Positions 20,345-31,030 of a stretch of 64,000 nucleotides of DNA are shown in pieces. Made by a program: the position numbers and the translations under genes. Source of the DNA: Arion vulgaris (lineage: Eukaryota; Mollusca; Gastropoda; Stylommatophora; Arionidae); contig CM036775.1 of NCBI GenBank assembly GCA_020796225.1, positions 741,001 through 805,000 of the forward strand, written 5' to 3'. Within the stretch, counting starts at the first letter, position 1; each line of letters begins with the position of its first letter. A model generated the notes under the pieces. It was not told the DNA's origin. It saw only the letters and a list, made by a program, of their open reading frames with translations, and did not search any database.

Positions 20345-20963
20345 GTTTCATCATCAACCAGCTTGCCCTGAGCAGAACTTTGCCACCCTAACAGTCCTCC
20401 GGAATTTCTCTCTCTCATGGGCCAGATGTCCTGTCTCTGCAGCTGTCATGTTCAAACCATCAGTTACATCCTGAATCCATCTTCTCCTTGGTTTTCCTCT
20501 TCTTCTCTTTACGGGATGTCTCCTTCCATGATGGTCTTCTCCAGCCCTTCATTTCTTTTTTTATGTCCAAAATACTTCAATTTTCTCTTTCTTATTTGTA
20601 GCATCAGTCAATTTTCTTTGATTTTGAGTTTCTTCTTCTTCTTTGCGTTCGTTCTTTACGACCAATTTTAATCACTCTTTGTGATATGTTTGATCTTTGC
20701 CAAGAACGTGTATACGTTGCACATTGGTTTGGTAGGCCCCTAAACGCATAGACTTCTACATGTTTAGGGCATGTGCATCCGATTTCAACCAAACCCCTTA
20801 GTCGCCTCTTACGACATGCGTGGCAGGTAACAGTGGTTCTATTCTTTACACCCAAATTTGGGCCCCGGTAACCACCCGGGCGATTTTGAGTTTTTTCTGG
20901 ATAGCTCTATTGGTTCTCATCTCTGTCTATGTCTTCTGGAGGACTCTTCTGTAACACTTAGAG
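20345..20963 (-). mobile_element. LINE C-terminal end split by a SINE
   Basis: The minus-strand order matches the intact relative at 29421-29966: a (TGATGA) tail, then the complement of AGCTTGCCCTGAGCAGAACT, TCTCATGGGCCAGATGTCCT and CCTTGGTTTTCCTCTTCTTC, up to ATTTTGAGTTTTTTCTGGAT and GGACTCTTCTGTAACACTTA. A 250-bp SINE sits between 20632 and 20881. Confidence 0.82.
20632..20881 (-). mobile_element. SINE family A, inserted in a LINE, 12-bp target duplication
   Basis: GATTTTGAGTTT occurs on both sides (20620-20631 and 20882-20893), and removing the insert restores the LINE. Read on the minus strand the element ends in (GAA)n and contains CATGTCGTAAGAGGCGACTA. That segment is shared with the other family-A copies, although this copy's remaining body (complement of GGTTTGGTAGGCCCCTAAAC) is a distinct subfamily. 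Confidence 0.87.
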
Positions 20964-21124
20964 TCCTAGTGTTGTATGTGTGAAAGAGATGTTATAATAG
21001 TTGTACGCACGGTCGCTCTTAGGCTCAGATCACATACAAACCACAAATTAGAGAAGAATCTTCTGTAACACTTAGAGCCCTAGTGTTGTATGTGTGAAAG
21101 AAATGGTATAATAGTTGTATGCAC
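20945..21124. repeat. 113-bp tandem duplication carrying LINE and SINE pieces
   Basis: TCTTCTGTAACACTTAGAG through TTGTATGTGTGAAAGA occurs at 20945 and again at 21058. A family-A fragment (CGCTCTTAGGCTCAGATCAC) lies between them. Confidence 0.75.
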
Positions 21125-21149
21125 GTTAATCTTAGTTAATTAAGTGCAT

Positions 21150-21400
21150 ATCCTTTACATGACTTTGCCAATCAACCCCAGCTTTTAACGCTGTTTGTGC
21201 TATTTCTAGACATTATTACGTTCAGTAGTTTGTCATTGCTTTCTGAACGGTGGTGCCATCGTCCTTTTTTTTTAAATCCACGCGAAAAAATTTGATCAAC
21301 CAAACTGTCCGCATTGGGATTCGAACTTAGAACGTCGGGGTTAATAAGACGGAGTCATTTAACCCATAAGTCACAGACGCTGCCACCACGTTACTGTTAC
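21150..21400 (-). mobile_element. tRNA-derived SINE, family 2
   Basis: The minus strand carries a B-box AGTTCGAATCCC (complement of about 21318-21329) and the family body GTTCAGTAGTTTGTCATTGC, shared with 28500, 31641 and 61066. The A-box region is diverged. Confidence 0.7.
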
Positions 21401-21494
21401 ATGCATTTCTATGAAGTAAATAAATGATAGAAGAATTAAGAATTAATCAATCTGGATTTGACTGATATTATTCCCTTGCTAACCACTCAAATTT

Positions 21495-21585
21495 TGGATG
21501 GATACATCTAATGCATAGATGTTTCTCTATCGACTCGGATACAAGAGGGTTGTAGGTTCAATTCTACACTTGACTTTCCACACAT
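21495..21585 (+). mobile_element. tRNA-like SINE head, family C
   Basis: GTAGGTTCAATTCTACACTT contains a B-box and is followed by GACTTTCCACACA; the same arrangement occurs at 41235-41262. A LINE 3' end on the minus strand starts right after it. Confidence 0.5.
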
Positions 21586-21711
21586 CATCATCATCAGGTG
21601 CAATGCCGGATGGCGTAGGCGATCATGAATCTCCACAAATCTCTGTCTGGTGTTTGCTATCATCTCAGATTTTGACGTTCTTCCGTGTCAAGAAGTCAGG
21701 TTTTCCCAAAT
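21586..21711 (-). mobile_element. LINE 3'-end fragment
   Basis: ATCATCATCATCAGGTGCAA and GATGGCGTAGGCGATCATGA, then TTTGCTATCATCTCAGAT, are the reverse complement of the LINE end at 4600-4712. The upstream side runs into the 14-bp array. Confidence 0.7.
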
Positions 21712-22247
21712 TTTCTCTATCTGTCTTCCTCTATCTGTCTTCCTCTATCTGTCTTCCTCTATCTGTCTTCCTCTATCTGTCTTTCTATATTTGTCTTCCT
21801 CTATCTCGTCTTCCTCTATCTGTCTTCTATCTGTCTTCCTCTATCTCGTCTTCCTCTATCTGTCTTCTTCTATCTGTCTTCCTCTATCTGTCTTCCTCTA
21901 TCTTCCTCTATCTGTTTTCCTCTATCTGTCTTCCTCTATCTCGTCTTCCTCTATCTGTCTTTTTCTATCTGTCTTCCTCTATCTGTCTTCCTCTATCTTC
22001 CTCTATCTGTCTTCCTCTATCTTCCTATATCTGTCTTCCTCTATCTGTCTTCCTCTATCTTCCTATATCTGTCTTCCTCTATCTGTCTTCCTCTATCTTC
22101 CTATATCTGTCTTCCTCTATCTGTCTTCCTCTATCTTCCTCTATCTGTTTTCCTCTATCTGTCTTCCTCTATATGTCTTCTATCTGTCTTCCTCTGTCCT
22201 CCTCTATCTGTCTTCATCTATCTGTCTTCCTCTGCCTTCCTCTATCT
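21712..22247. repeat. 14-bp minisatellite, about 38 degenerate units
   Basis: The unit is TTCCTCTATCTGTC, with shortened (TTCCTATATC) and CTCG variants giving irregular phase. Three plus-strand frames stay open for about 200 codons without being genes. Confidence 0.94.
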
Positions 22248-22492
22248 CGTCTCTCTTCGGTTTTACCGGTTGTTACAATGGTTCCACACATAAGGTACGA
22301 AATTAGATCTTCTACCTCCTGCATTCTAGGGTCTGGAAATGTAAAGTAACAGACACATTAGTCCCTATAGACCTTATAATCTGCAAAAAGTTATAGAAAA
22401 TTATATTCATATTTACTCAATCCCTGACATTGGTAGAAAGACGGCAGAATGACAATGATGGAAATCTTTTGTGGAAGCATTATGTGTCAAAT

Positions 22493-25190
22493 CCCTCAAC
22501 ATATTGATTCATATTTATCTCTCAACATATTGATTCATATTTATCCCTCAACATATTGATTCATATTTATCCCTCAACATATTGATTCATATTTATCCCT
22601 CAACATATTGATTCATATTTATCCCTCAACATATTGATTCATATTTATCCCTCAACATATTGATTCATATTTATCCCTCAACATATTGATTCATATTTAT
22701 CCCTCAACATATTGATTCATATTTATCCATCAACATATTGATTCATATTTATCTCTCAACATATTGATTCATATTTATCCCTCAACATATTATTCATATT
22801 TATCCCTCAACATATTGATTCATATTTATCCCTCAACATATTGATTCATATTTATCCCTCAACATATTGATTCATATTTATCCCTCAACATATTGATTCA
22901 TATTTATCCCTCAACATATTGATTCATATTTATCCCTCAACATATTCATTCATATTTATCCCTCAACATATTGATTCATATTTATCCCTCAACATATTGA
23001 TTCATATTTATCCATCAACATATTGATTCATATTTATCCCTCAACATATTGATTCATATTTATCCCTCAACATATTGATTCATATTTATCCCTCAACATA
23101 TTCATTCATATTTATCCCTCAACATATTGATTCATATTTATCCCTCAACATATTGATTCTTATGTATCCCTCAACATATTGATTCATATTTATCCCTCAA
23201 CATATTGATTCATATTTATCCCTCAACATATTGATTCATATTTATCCCTCAACATATTGATTCATATTTATCCCTCAACATATTCATTCATATTTATCCC
23301 TCAACATATTGATTCATATTTATCCCTCAACATATTGATTCATATTTATCCCTCAACATATTCATTCATATTTATCCCTCAACATATTGATTCATATTTA
23401 TCCCTCAGCATATTGATTCATATTTATCCATCAACATATTGATTCATATTTATCCCTCAACATATTGATTCATATTTATCCCTCAACATATTGATTCATA
23501 TTTATCCCTCAACATATTCATTCATATTTATCCCTCAACATATTGATTCATATTTATCCCTCAACATATTGATTCTTATGTATCCCTCAACATATTGATT
23601 CATATTTATCCCTCAACATATTGATTCATATTTATCCCTCAACATATTGATTCATATTTATCCCTCAACATATTGATTCATATTTATCCCTCAACATATT
23701 GATTCATATTTATCCCTCAACATATTGATTCATATTTATCCCTCAACATATTGATTCATATTTATCCCTCAACATATTGATTCATATTTATCCCTCAACA
23801 TATTCATTCATATTTATCCCTCAACATATTGATTCATATTTATCCCTCAACATATTGATTCATATTTATCCCTCAACATATTCATTCATATTTATCCCTC
23901 AACATATTGATTCATATTTATCCCTCAGCATATTGATTCATATTTATCCATCAACATATTGATTCATATTTATCCCTCAACATATTGATTCATATTTATC
24001 CCTCAACATATTGATTCATATTTATCCCTCAACATATTCATTCATATTTATCCCTCAACATATTGATTCATATTTATCCCTCAACATATTGATTCTTATG
24101 TATCCCTCAACATATTGATTCATATTTATCCCTCAACATATTGATTCATATTTATCCCTCAACATATTGATTCATATTTATCCCTCAACATATTGATTCA
24201 TATTTATCCCTCAACATATTCATTCATATTTATCCCTCAACATATTGATTCATATTTATCCCTCAACATATTGATTCATATTTATCCCTCAACATATTGA
24301 TTCATATTTATCCCTCAACATATTCATTCATATTTATCCCTCAACATATTGATTCATATTTATCCCTCAACATATTCATTCATATTTATCCCTCAACATA
24401 TTGATTCATATTTATCCCTCAACATATTGATTCTTATTTATCTCTCAACATATTGATTCATATTTATCCCTCAACATATTGATTCATATTTATCCCTCAA
24501 CATATTGATTCATATTTATCCCTCAACATATTGATTCATATTTATCCCTCAACATATTGATTCATATTTATCCATCAACATATTGATTCATATTTATCCC
24601 TCAACATATTGATTCATATTTATCCCTCAACATATTGATTCATATTTATCCCTCAACATATTGATTCATATTTATCCCTCAACATATTGATTCATATTTA
24701 TCCCTCAACATATTGATTCATATTTATCCCTCAACATATTGATTCATATTTATCCCTCAACATATTGATTCATATTTATCCCTCAACATATTGATTCATA
24801 TTTATCCCTCAACATATTGATTCATATTTATCCCTCAACATATTGATTCATATTTAGCCCTCAACATATTGATTCATATTTAGCCCTCAACATATTGATT
24901 CATATTTAGTCCTCAACATATTGATTCATATTTATCCCTCAACATATTGATTCATATTTATCCCTCAACATATTGATTCATATTTATCCCTCAACATATT
25001 GGTTCATATTTATCCCTCAACATATTGATTCATATTTATCCCTCAACATATTGATTCATATTTAGCCCTCAACACATTGATTTATATTTATCCCTCAACA
25101 CATTGATTCATATTTATCCCTCAACATATTGATTCATATTCAGCCATCAACACATTGATTCATATTCAGCCATCAACACATTGAATCGTC
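22493..25190. repeat. 26-bp satellite array, about 103 copies, with higher-order duplication
   Basis: The core is CTCAACATATTGATTCATAT, then TTATCC. Marker variants (GATTCTTATGTATCC at 23155, 23571 and 24091; CATTCAT; CTCAGCAT) recur at 416 and 520 bp spacing. The segment 23257-23442 is repeated at 23777-23962. Right-edge units are more divergent (TTTAGCC, ACACATTG), as expected of an old array edge. Confidence 0.97.
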
Positions 25191-25690
25191 TAGTTATTTT
25201 TGTGGGTATAATTCTCCTTTTCTTTCACTTCAAGTCCTTGATTCTGTGTATTATCTATGTCGTTTCTTGAAATCCCGCCCCGCTTTACAGCTTTCTACAT
25301 GTATGTGTGCGTGGTGGTAACACTAAGTGGGAGGGGGAGTCTACAGCGTCTGTAACTCCGACACAGAAACCGAATCGAACTTTGCATCATTCTGGAACAG
25401 CTAAAATTCATTCCTGTGAGCATCGCGCCATAATCGATATTCAAACGAGACGTCTCGATGCCCTTTAGTTTGTAGATTCTACATCCTGATTGGCTGGAGA
25501 CAGAGATCTAACCATGGCCAATAGCATTCCTCAACAGGACCCTTACACATCTTGTGGCTCCGACGTTTCGGGGTGATGCATCCAGGAGACCACATCAGCA
25601 CAAGCGGTGAGGTAATACAGAACACTTTATTAATAGTAGTCTAGATTTGTCAACTTGAATATATATTAGTAGATTATAGGATAGTTTTTA
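25191..25690. other. Unique stretch, no gene recognised
   Basis: Mixed-composition sequence with CCTGATTGGCTGG (25483-25495) and CATGGCCAATAGC, an inverted pair of CCAAT-type boxes about 25 bp apart. No exon or element is supported. Confidence 0.45.
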
Positions 25691-26070
25691 CATGTATGTA
25701 GCCGTAATGTATGTAGCTGTGATGTATGTAGCTGTGATGTATGTAGTCGTGATGTTGTGTAGCCGTGATGTATGTAGCCGTGATGTATGTAGCCGTGATG
25801 TATGTAGCTGTGATGTATGTAGCCGTGATGTATGTAGCTGTGATGTATGTAGTCGTGATGTATGTAGCTGTGATGTATGTAGCCGTGATGTATGTAGTCG
25901 TGATGTATGTAGCTGTGATGTATGTAGCCGTGATGTATGTAGCCGTGATGTATGTAGCCGTGATGTATGTAGCCGTGATGTATGTAGCTGTGATGTATGT
26001 AGCCGTGATGTATGTAGCCGTGATGTATGTAGCTGTGATGTATGTAGTCGTGATATATGTAGCCGTGATG
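25691..26070. repeat. 15-bp minisatellite, about 25 copies
   Basis: The unit is GATGTATGTAGCCGT, with GCTGT and GTCGT variants in irregular alternation. It encodes pentapeptide repeats in open frames on both strands. Confidence 0.96.
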
Positions 26071-26169
26071 TATGCCAATTTATTATATTTGTTTGTTAAG
26101 CTTTCTTTTTATTAGAGAAACCATTTTAAAACGTTTATTGATTGTGCATGGACAAGGAAGTATTTCAGC

Positions 26170-26232
26170 TTTGATGTGAGATTAACTGATTAACTGATTA
26201 ACTGATTAACTGATTACCTGATTAACTGAGTA
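26170..26232. repeat. 8-bp repeat
   Basis: The unit is GATTAACT, about 7 copies with one GATTACCT. Confidence 0.9.
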
Positions 26233-26261
26233 AAGCATGTTCCTACAAAGCAATTTACTCA

Positions 26262-27120
26262 TTAATAGTTTAGTTTACTTTAGTTTTTGTTAAGTTTAGT
26301 TTAGTTTAGCTTACTTTAGTTTTTGTTAAGTTTAGTTTAGTTTAGCTTACTTTAGTTTTTGTTAAGTTTAGTTTAGTTTACTTTAATTTTTGTTAAGTTT
26401 AGTTTAGCTTACTTTAGTTTTTGTTTAGTTTAGTTTAGTTTAGCTTACTTTAGTTTTTGTTTAGTTTAGTTTAGCTTATTTTAGTTTTTGTTTAGTTTAG
26501 TTTAGTTTAGCTTACTTTAATTTTTGTTAAGTTTAGTTTAGTTTAGCTTACTTTAGTTTTTGTTTAGTTTAGTTTAGCTTACTTTAGTTTTTGTTTAGTT
26601 TAGTTTAGCTTACTTTAATTTTTGTTTAGTTTAGTTTAGCTTACTTTAGTTTTTGTTTAGTTTAGTTTAGCTTACTTTAGTTTTTGTTTAGTTTAGTTTA
26701 GTTTACTTTAGTTTTTGTTTAGTTTAGTTTAGCTTACTTTAGTTTTTGTTAAGTTTAGTTTAGTTTAGTTTACTTTAATTTTTGTTAAGTTTAGTTTAGC
26801 TTACTTTAGTTTTTGTAAAGTTTAGTTTAGTTTAGCTTACTTTAGGTTTTGTTTAGTTTAGTTTAGTTTTACTTTAATTTTTGTTAAGTTTAGTTCAGTT
26901 TAGCTTACTTTAGTTTTTGTTAAGTTTAGTTTAGTTTAGCTTACTTTAATTTTTGTTAAGTTTAGTTTAGTTTACTTTAATTTTTGTTTAGTTTAGTTTA
27001 GCTTACTTTAGGTTTTGTTTAGTTTAGTTTAGCTTACTTTAATTTTTGTTAAGTTTAGTTTAGTTTACTTTAATTTTTGTTTAGTTTAGTTTAGCTTACT
27101 TTAGTTTTGTTAAGTTTAGT
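26262..27120. repeat. TTTAG-rich minisatellite, compound 30-36-bp units
   Basis: GTTTAGTTTAGCTTACTTTA alternates with GTTTTTGTTAAGTTTAG; internal (TTTAG)n number varies. The reverse complement (CTAAA)n matches the tail sequence of the RNase-H-type LINE at 32515, which may be its origin. Confidence 0.93.
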
Positions 27121-27682
27121 TTAGTCATATTTTTCTCAGTTTGTCTCTCAGTTTAGTTTAGTCATATTTTCCTCAGTTTGTCTCTCAGTTTAGTTTAGTC
27201 ATATTTTCCTCAGTTTGTCTCTCAGTTTAGTTTAGTCATATTTTCCTCAGTTTGTCTCTCAGTTTAGTTTAGTCATATTTTCCTCAGTTTGTCTCTCAGT
27301 TTAGTTTAGTCATATTTTCCTCAGTTTGTCTCTCAGTTTAGTTTAGTCATATTTTCCTCAGTTTGTCTCTCAGTTTAGTTTAGTCATATTTTCCTCAGTT
27401 TGTCTCTCAGTTTAGTTTAGTCATATTTTCCTCAGTTTGTCTCTCAGTTTAGTTTAGTCATATTTTCCTCAGTTTGTCTCTCAGTTTAGTTTAGTCATAT
27501 TTTCCTCAGTTTGTCTCTCAGTTTAGTTTAGTCATATTTTCCTCAGTTTGTCTCTCAGTTTAGTTTAGTCATATTTTCCTCAGTTTGTCTCTCAGTTTAG
27601 TTTAGTCATATTTTCCTCAGTTTGTCTCTCAGTTTAGTTTAGTCATATTTTCCTCAGTTTGTCTCTCAGTTTAGTTTAGTCG
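27112..27682. repeat. 37-bp minisatellite, 15 copies
   Basis: The core is GTTTAGTTTAGTCATATTTT, then CCTCAGTTTGTCTCTCA. It exits into GTTTAGTCGTCGGATCATCA, which matches the flank of the LINE 3' end at 32523, so the unit appears to include LINE tail sequence. Confidence 0.96.
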
Positions 27683-28079
27683 TCGGATCATCATCATAAC
27701 CCACCCACATCACCCCCTTCCGCCCTCCCCGTCGACGTGGCGTAAATGTATGAAAATTCGTCATTCACTTTTATGTTTAATGATATTATGGAAAACGAGA
27801 CAGATGACTATACATACACGTACGTAAACAGACACACATATATAAACACACACACACACATATATACATATATACACACACACACGCGCACACACAGATA
27901 TAGAGATAGAGAGAGCAGGAATTATGGACAGCTCATGGAGTAGAAAAAATGTCAACATCTGGAAACCGTAAAATGAGTATATGAACCGTTTCATATTTTG
28001 GACATGGTCAACTGATTATGCATCTTTGTTGTAGGGTCATGTCGACCTTGCTCCTTAGATACTTCAAATCTCTTGTGTG
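27683..28079. other. Mixed stretch with (CA)n/(TA)n/(GA)n microsatellite
   Basis: A short LINE-tail-like start (CGGATCATCATCATAA) and a C-rich block are followed by unique sequence. A compound microsatellite occupies 27826-27920. Confidence 0.6.
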
Positions 28080-28338
28080 TTGCCGGCGCTCACAAGGGGA
28101 GCAAAGAATAGTAACACTGCAACCTACAAGGCATGTCATAAGAGGCGACTGAGGTAGGGATCTAAGGAAGCTACCCGTGTAAATAAAAAGTATCGCAGAA
28201 ATCGGAGGTGCTGGTCTACTTGCTTGTGAACGCATAACTGAAACAACGTGCAATCGCTCTTAGGCTCAGATAACATACACATCACAAAGAGTGGTTTAAC
28301 AAGTGGTCGATATGGAGCGTTCGAAGAAGAAGAAAATA
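28080..28338 (+). mobile_element. SINE family A
   Basis: It runs from TGCCGGCGCTCACAAGG through AAGGCATGTCATAAGAGGCG and TCGCTCTTAGGCTCAGATA, to GTGGTCGATATGGAGCGTTC and a (GAA)n tail. It matches 38177, 56291, 57742, 58961 and 63020. Confidence 0.85.
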
Positions 28339-28369
28339 CTTCGAATAATAACATAATATTTCAATTAAT

Positions 28370-28500
28370 GTCGAAGCAGTAAGCTCTCTCTTCTTTGTAA
28401 CAACCAAATGAAATATATATCGTCGAAGCAGTAAGCTCTCTCTTCTTTGTAACAACCAAATGAAATATATATCGTCGAAGCAGTAAAAACCAAATGAAAT
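28370..28500. repeat. 52-bp tandem repeat, about 2.4 copies
   Basis: GTCGAAGCAGTAAGCTCTCT starts units at 28370 and 28422; a third at 28474 is truncated inside. Confidence 0.93.
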
Positions 28501-28612
28501 TAAAATCATGGCATATCCTTTACAGGTCGTCGCCAACAAACACAGTAAACAAGTCGTTGATTTTCTAGACACCACTTATACGTTCAGTAGTTTGCCATTC
28601 TTGATGTAATAT
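28500..28612 (-). mobile_element. SINE family 2 fragment
   Basis: CATATCCTTTACAGGTCGTC and TTTCTAGACACCACTTATAC, then GTTCAGTAGTTTGCCATTC, match the distal body of family 2. The tRNA-like head is missing. Confidence 0.65.
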
Positions 28613-28719
28613 TAGTGCTTACAAAACACAGTTACAGGCCCAAGCAATATTGCTTTTTCCCACACACTGTTAGAAAGGCTGTCTGAGTGCGTCCAATAGG
28701 GAAGGGCTGTCTGAGACTG

Positions 28720-29000
28720 TCAACCAAAGATTGACTGTCTGATACTGTCTACCAACGACTGTCTGAGACTGTCTACCAACTACTAACTGTCTGAGACTGT
28801 CTACCAAAGACTAACTGTCTGAGACTGTCTACCAAAGACTAAATGTATGAGACTGTTTACCCAAGACTAACTGCTGTATGAGACTGTTTACCCAAGACTA
28901 ACTGTGTGAGACTGTTTACCCAAGACTAACTGTATGAGACTGTTTACCCAAGACTAACTGCTGTATGAGACTGTTTACCCAAGACTAACTGTATGAGACT
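28720..29000. repeat. 28-bp minisatellite adjoining the candidate exon, about 10 copies
   Basis: The core is GACTAACTGTCTGAGACTGT, then CTACCAA; right-hand units have TATGAG and TTTACCC. Every unit offers ACTAAC, a close match to the metazoan branch-point consensus. The last one (about 28983-28988) lies about 40 nt upstream of the predicted acceptor. Confidence 0.92.
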
Positions 29001-29026
29001 GAAATGAACTTTTCTTTCTATTTCAG

Positions 29027-29178
29027 AGAACGAGCTAGAAAAAAAAGAAGAAAGAGAAGATTGGCCGACAACGAAAGAAAATCTACGGCAGACAACATGA
29101 CAGCTTCTTCAAACAGAGCATCTGCATTGACCCAATATCCTTCTACAATGAGAAATCTGCACCCCAGGACTGAGACAG
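29027..29178 (+). CDS. Candidate internal coding exon of an unidentified gene
   Basis: The segment is preceded by a pyrimidine-rich acceptor (CTTTTCTTTCTATTTCAG, ending at 29026) with ACTAAC about 40 nt upstream. It is followed by a CAG|GTAACA donor at 29179. The exon is 152 nt, enters with the last base of a codon and leaves one base over. It is open throughout: ERARKKRRKRRLADNERK, then a Ser/Thr/Asn-rich stretch, STMRNLHPRTET, to the donor. It is not tandemly repeated and matches no transposon here. The basic run followed by a polar tail resembles the cytoplasmic juxtamembrane part of a single-pass receptor or adhesion protein, but it could equally be a nuclear localisation signal. I do not recognise the gene; partner exons must lie outside the window. 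Confidence 0.6.
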
Positions 29179-29420
29179 GTAACAATCATTCTTCTTTTTG
29201 TGTGTAATATCTTCAGACTCGGCTTATTCCAATTTGTATTTGTTTTATTCTGATTAGTAGTGGGTTTTTTTGTGTGTGAGTTCTTTCAACTGGGCATGAG
29301 AAAGACAAGCCAACAATGGTAAATATAAGATCTATGCATTTTTAAATGTGATAAATAGCAATTGGTAACGTGCTACCTAGCAATTGGTAACGTGCTACCT
29401 AGCAATTGTTAATATGATAT

Positions 29421-29966
29421 ATCATCATCATCAAATAGCTTGACCTGAGCAGAACTTTTGCCACCCCAACAGTCCTTCGGAATTTCTCTCTCTCATAGGC
29501 CAGATGTCCTGCCTCTGCAGCCGTCACGTTCAAACCACCAGTTAAATTCTGAATCCATCTTCTCCGTGGTTTTCCTCTTCTTCTCTTTGCCGGTATGCCT
29601 CCTTCCATGATGGTCTTCTCCAGCCTTCTTTTTATATGTCCAAAATATCTCAATTTTCTCTTTCTTATTTGTAGCATCAGCCAGTTTTCTTTGATTTTGA
29701 GTTCTTTCTGGATAGATCTATTTGTTCTCTTCTCTGTCCAAGATATACGGAGGACTCTTCTATTACCCTTATATTCGAAAGCACATATATGTTTTTCATC
29801 TGCTTTATTAAATGTCCATGCTTCACACCCATACGTTGCCACTGGGAATATACATGCTCTTAGTATTCTGATCTTTGTTTTCTTATCAGTTCCGTTCCAT
29901 ATTGTTTTGTTTTGTTTAATTTTTTGTAAAGCTATGTTTCTTCTACTTATTGTTCAAGTATTACAT
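29421..29966 (-). mobile_element. LINE C-terminal end, 147-codon open frame
   Basis: On the minus strand: VATYGCEAWTFNKADEKHIC, RRVLRISWTEKRTNRSIQKE, LRYFGHIKRRLEKTIMEGGI, then RRRGKPRRRWIQNLTGG and KVLLRSSYLMMM. An (ATG)n tail lies at the low-coordinate end. The open frame is 29399-29842. Upstream codons (IWNGTDKKTKIRILRACIFP) continue to about 29950. It is the best-preserved tail of this LINE family in the window (see 20345, 44335, 60147, 61600). Confidence 0.88.
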
Positions 29967-29967
29967 T

Positions 29968-30069
29968 AGACTTACAACTATCGATACTGACTTACAACTA
30001 TCGATACTGACTTACAACTATCGATACTGACTTACAACTATCGATACTGACTTACAACTATCGATACTG
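29968..30069. repeat. 20-bp tandem repeat, 5 copies
   Basis: The unit is CTTACAACTATCGATACTGA, copies identical. Confidence 0.96.
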
Positions 30070-30604
30070 CATTTCATAAACAATCAAATGTCATTATTAC
30101 CATCAATTAAATCTTCTTCATTACTATCACAAGTTATAATTTGATCTAACAGTACTCAAGATTACACTGTAAACATCGTCGGAATCATTAACGTTTTAAA
30201 AAAAAGTCTCGACTTGAACACAATAATACACTGCTTTCCTTCTTTCAAATCTTTGTTAAATGGAGATAGTAATGTGCCTACATATATGTTCTTTCCGTTT
30301 CTGAAGAGTTTTTAAGTTTAGTAAAGGGTTGTGAAGATACATTCGTTTCCGTGAACAGACATCCAAAAGCCGATATATCGGTTTTGCGACATCATGAACT
30401 TTACTCTGAACCTGCAGAGTAAAGCAGTCCCGTTTATCGGCTCTGCAGTCCCGTTGGGTTAATTCCCTTCATCCTATTTCCATCTGTTGTTAGCAGTGAA
30501 CTAAGATATTCAAAACTGTTCACATTTTATATTTTCTCTCCTTTCTCTCTCTTATATGATATAGCAAAGTTTAATGTTTCATGTTCATTGTTCCTTTGAG
30601 GATC
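30070..30604. other. Unique or unrecognised stretch
   Basis: AT-rich, with no supported exon. CAGTCCCGTT occurs twice near 30426-30458. The right end may include diverged LINE sequence. Confidence 0.4.
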
Positions 30605-30900
30605 ATCTTCATCGCGACATGTCCATAATTACTCCAATCTCCTTCCAAGCATGTATCTCAGTGTGTTTAGACTAACAACTCCCGTTCTGTGTTGATTGAT
30701 GTATCTACTGGGGTTTCTCTCGTGGTCTTCCCGTCTTGCCGCACCTATCGGTATGCATAACTTGCGCAACCGAAATAGAGAATACCCTTTATCTTCTTCG
30801 TTGAAATACTCAGAGCGTATGTTTTCTCTTAGAGTGTTGATGGTATCGCTTTTGTCCATAGAAGACCCATCATTGATCACAGAACTGCTCGCCAGTGCAT
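30605..30900 (-). mobile_element. C-terminal fragment of an RNase-H-type retroposon
   Basis: The minus-strand frame reads SSMDKSDTINTLRENIRSEY, then KLCIPIGAARREDHE and YINQHRTGVVSLNTLRYMLG. The conserved NQHRTGVVS segment and layout match 32541 (minus); the upstream segment matches 40199 and 63645. Confidence 0.75.
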
Positions 30901-31030
30901 CCCCTCTCTCATTATTAATGTGCTCTCTAGCAATTGTTACTGTGCTACCTAGTAAATATCAATGTGCTATCTAGCAATTGTTACTGTGCTACCTAGTAAA
31001 TATCAATGTGCTATCTAGCAATTGTTACTG

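Noticed and set aside
22493..25190. Centromeric satellite
   Set aside because: The array is only 2.7 kb, flanked by unrelated short arrays and genes-sized unique DNA; nothing indicates a centromere.
26262..27120. Telomere-like (TTTAG)n or (TTAGG)n repeat
   Set aside because: Units are compound and irregular, not pure telomeric repeats, and are embedded in LINE-tail-like context.
28008..28253. Small minus-strand protein (81 codons)
   Set aside because: It lies within family-A SINE sequence and the same frame is broken in sister copies.
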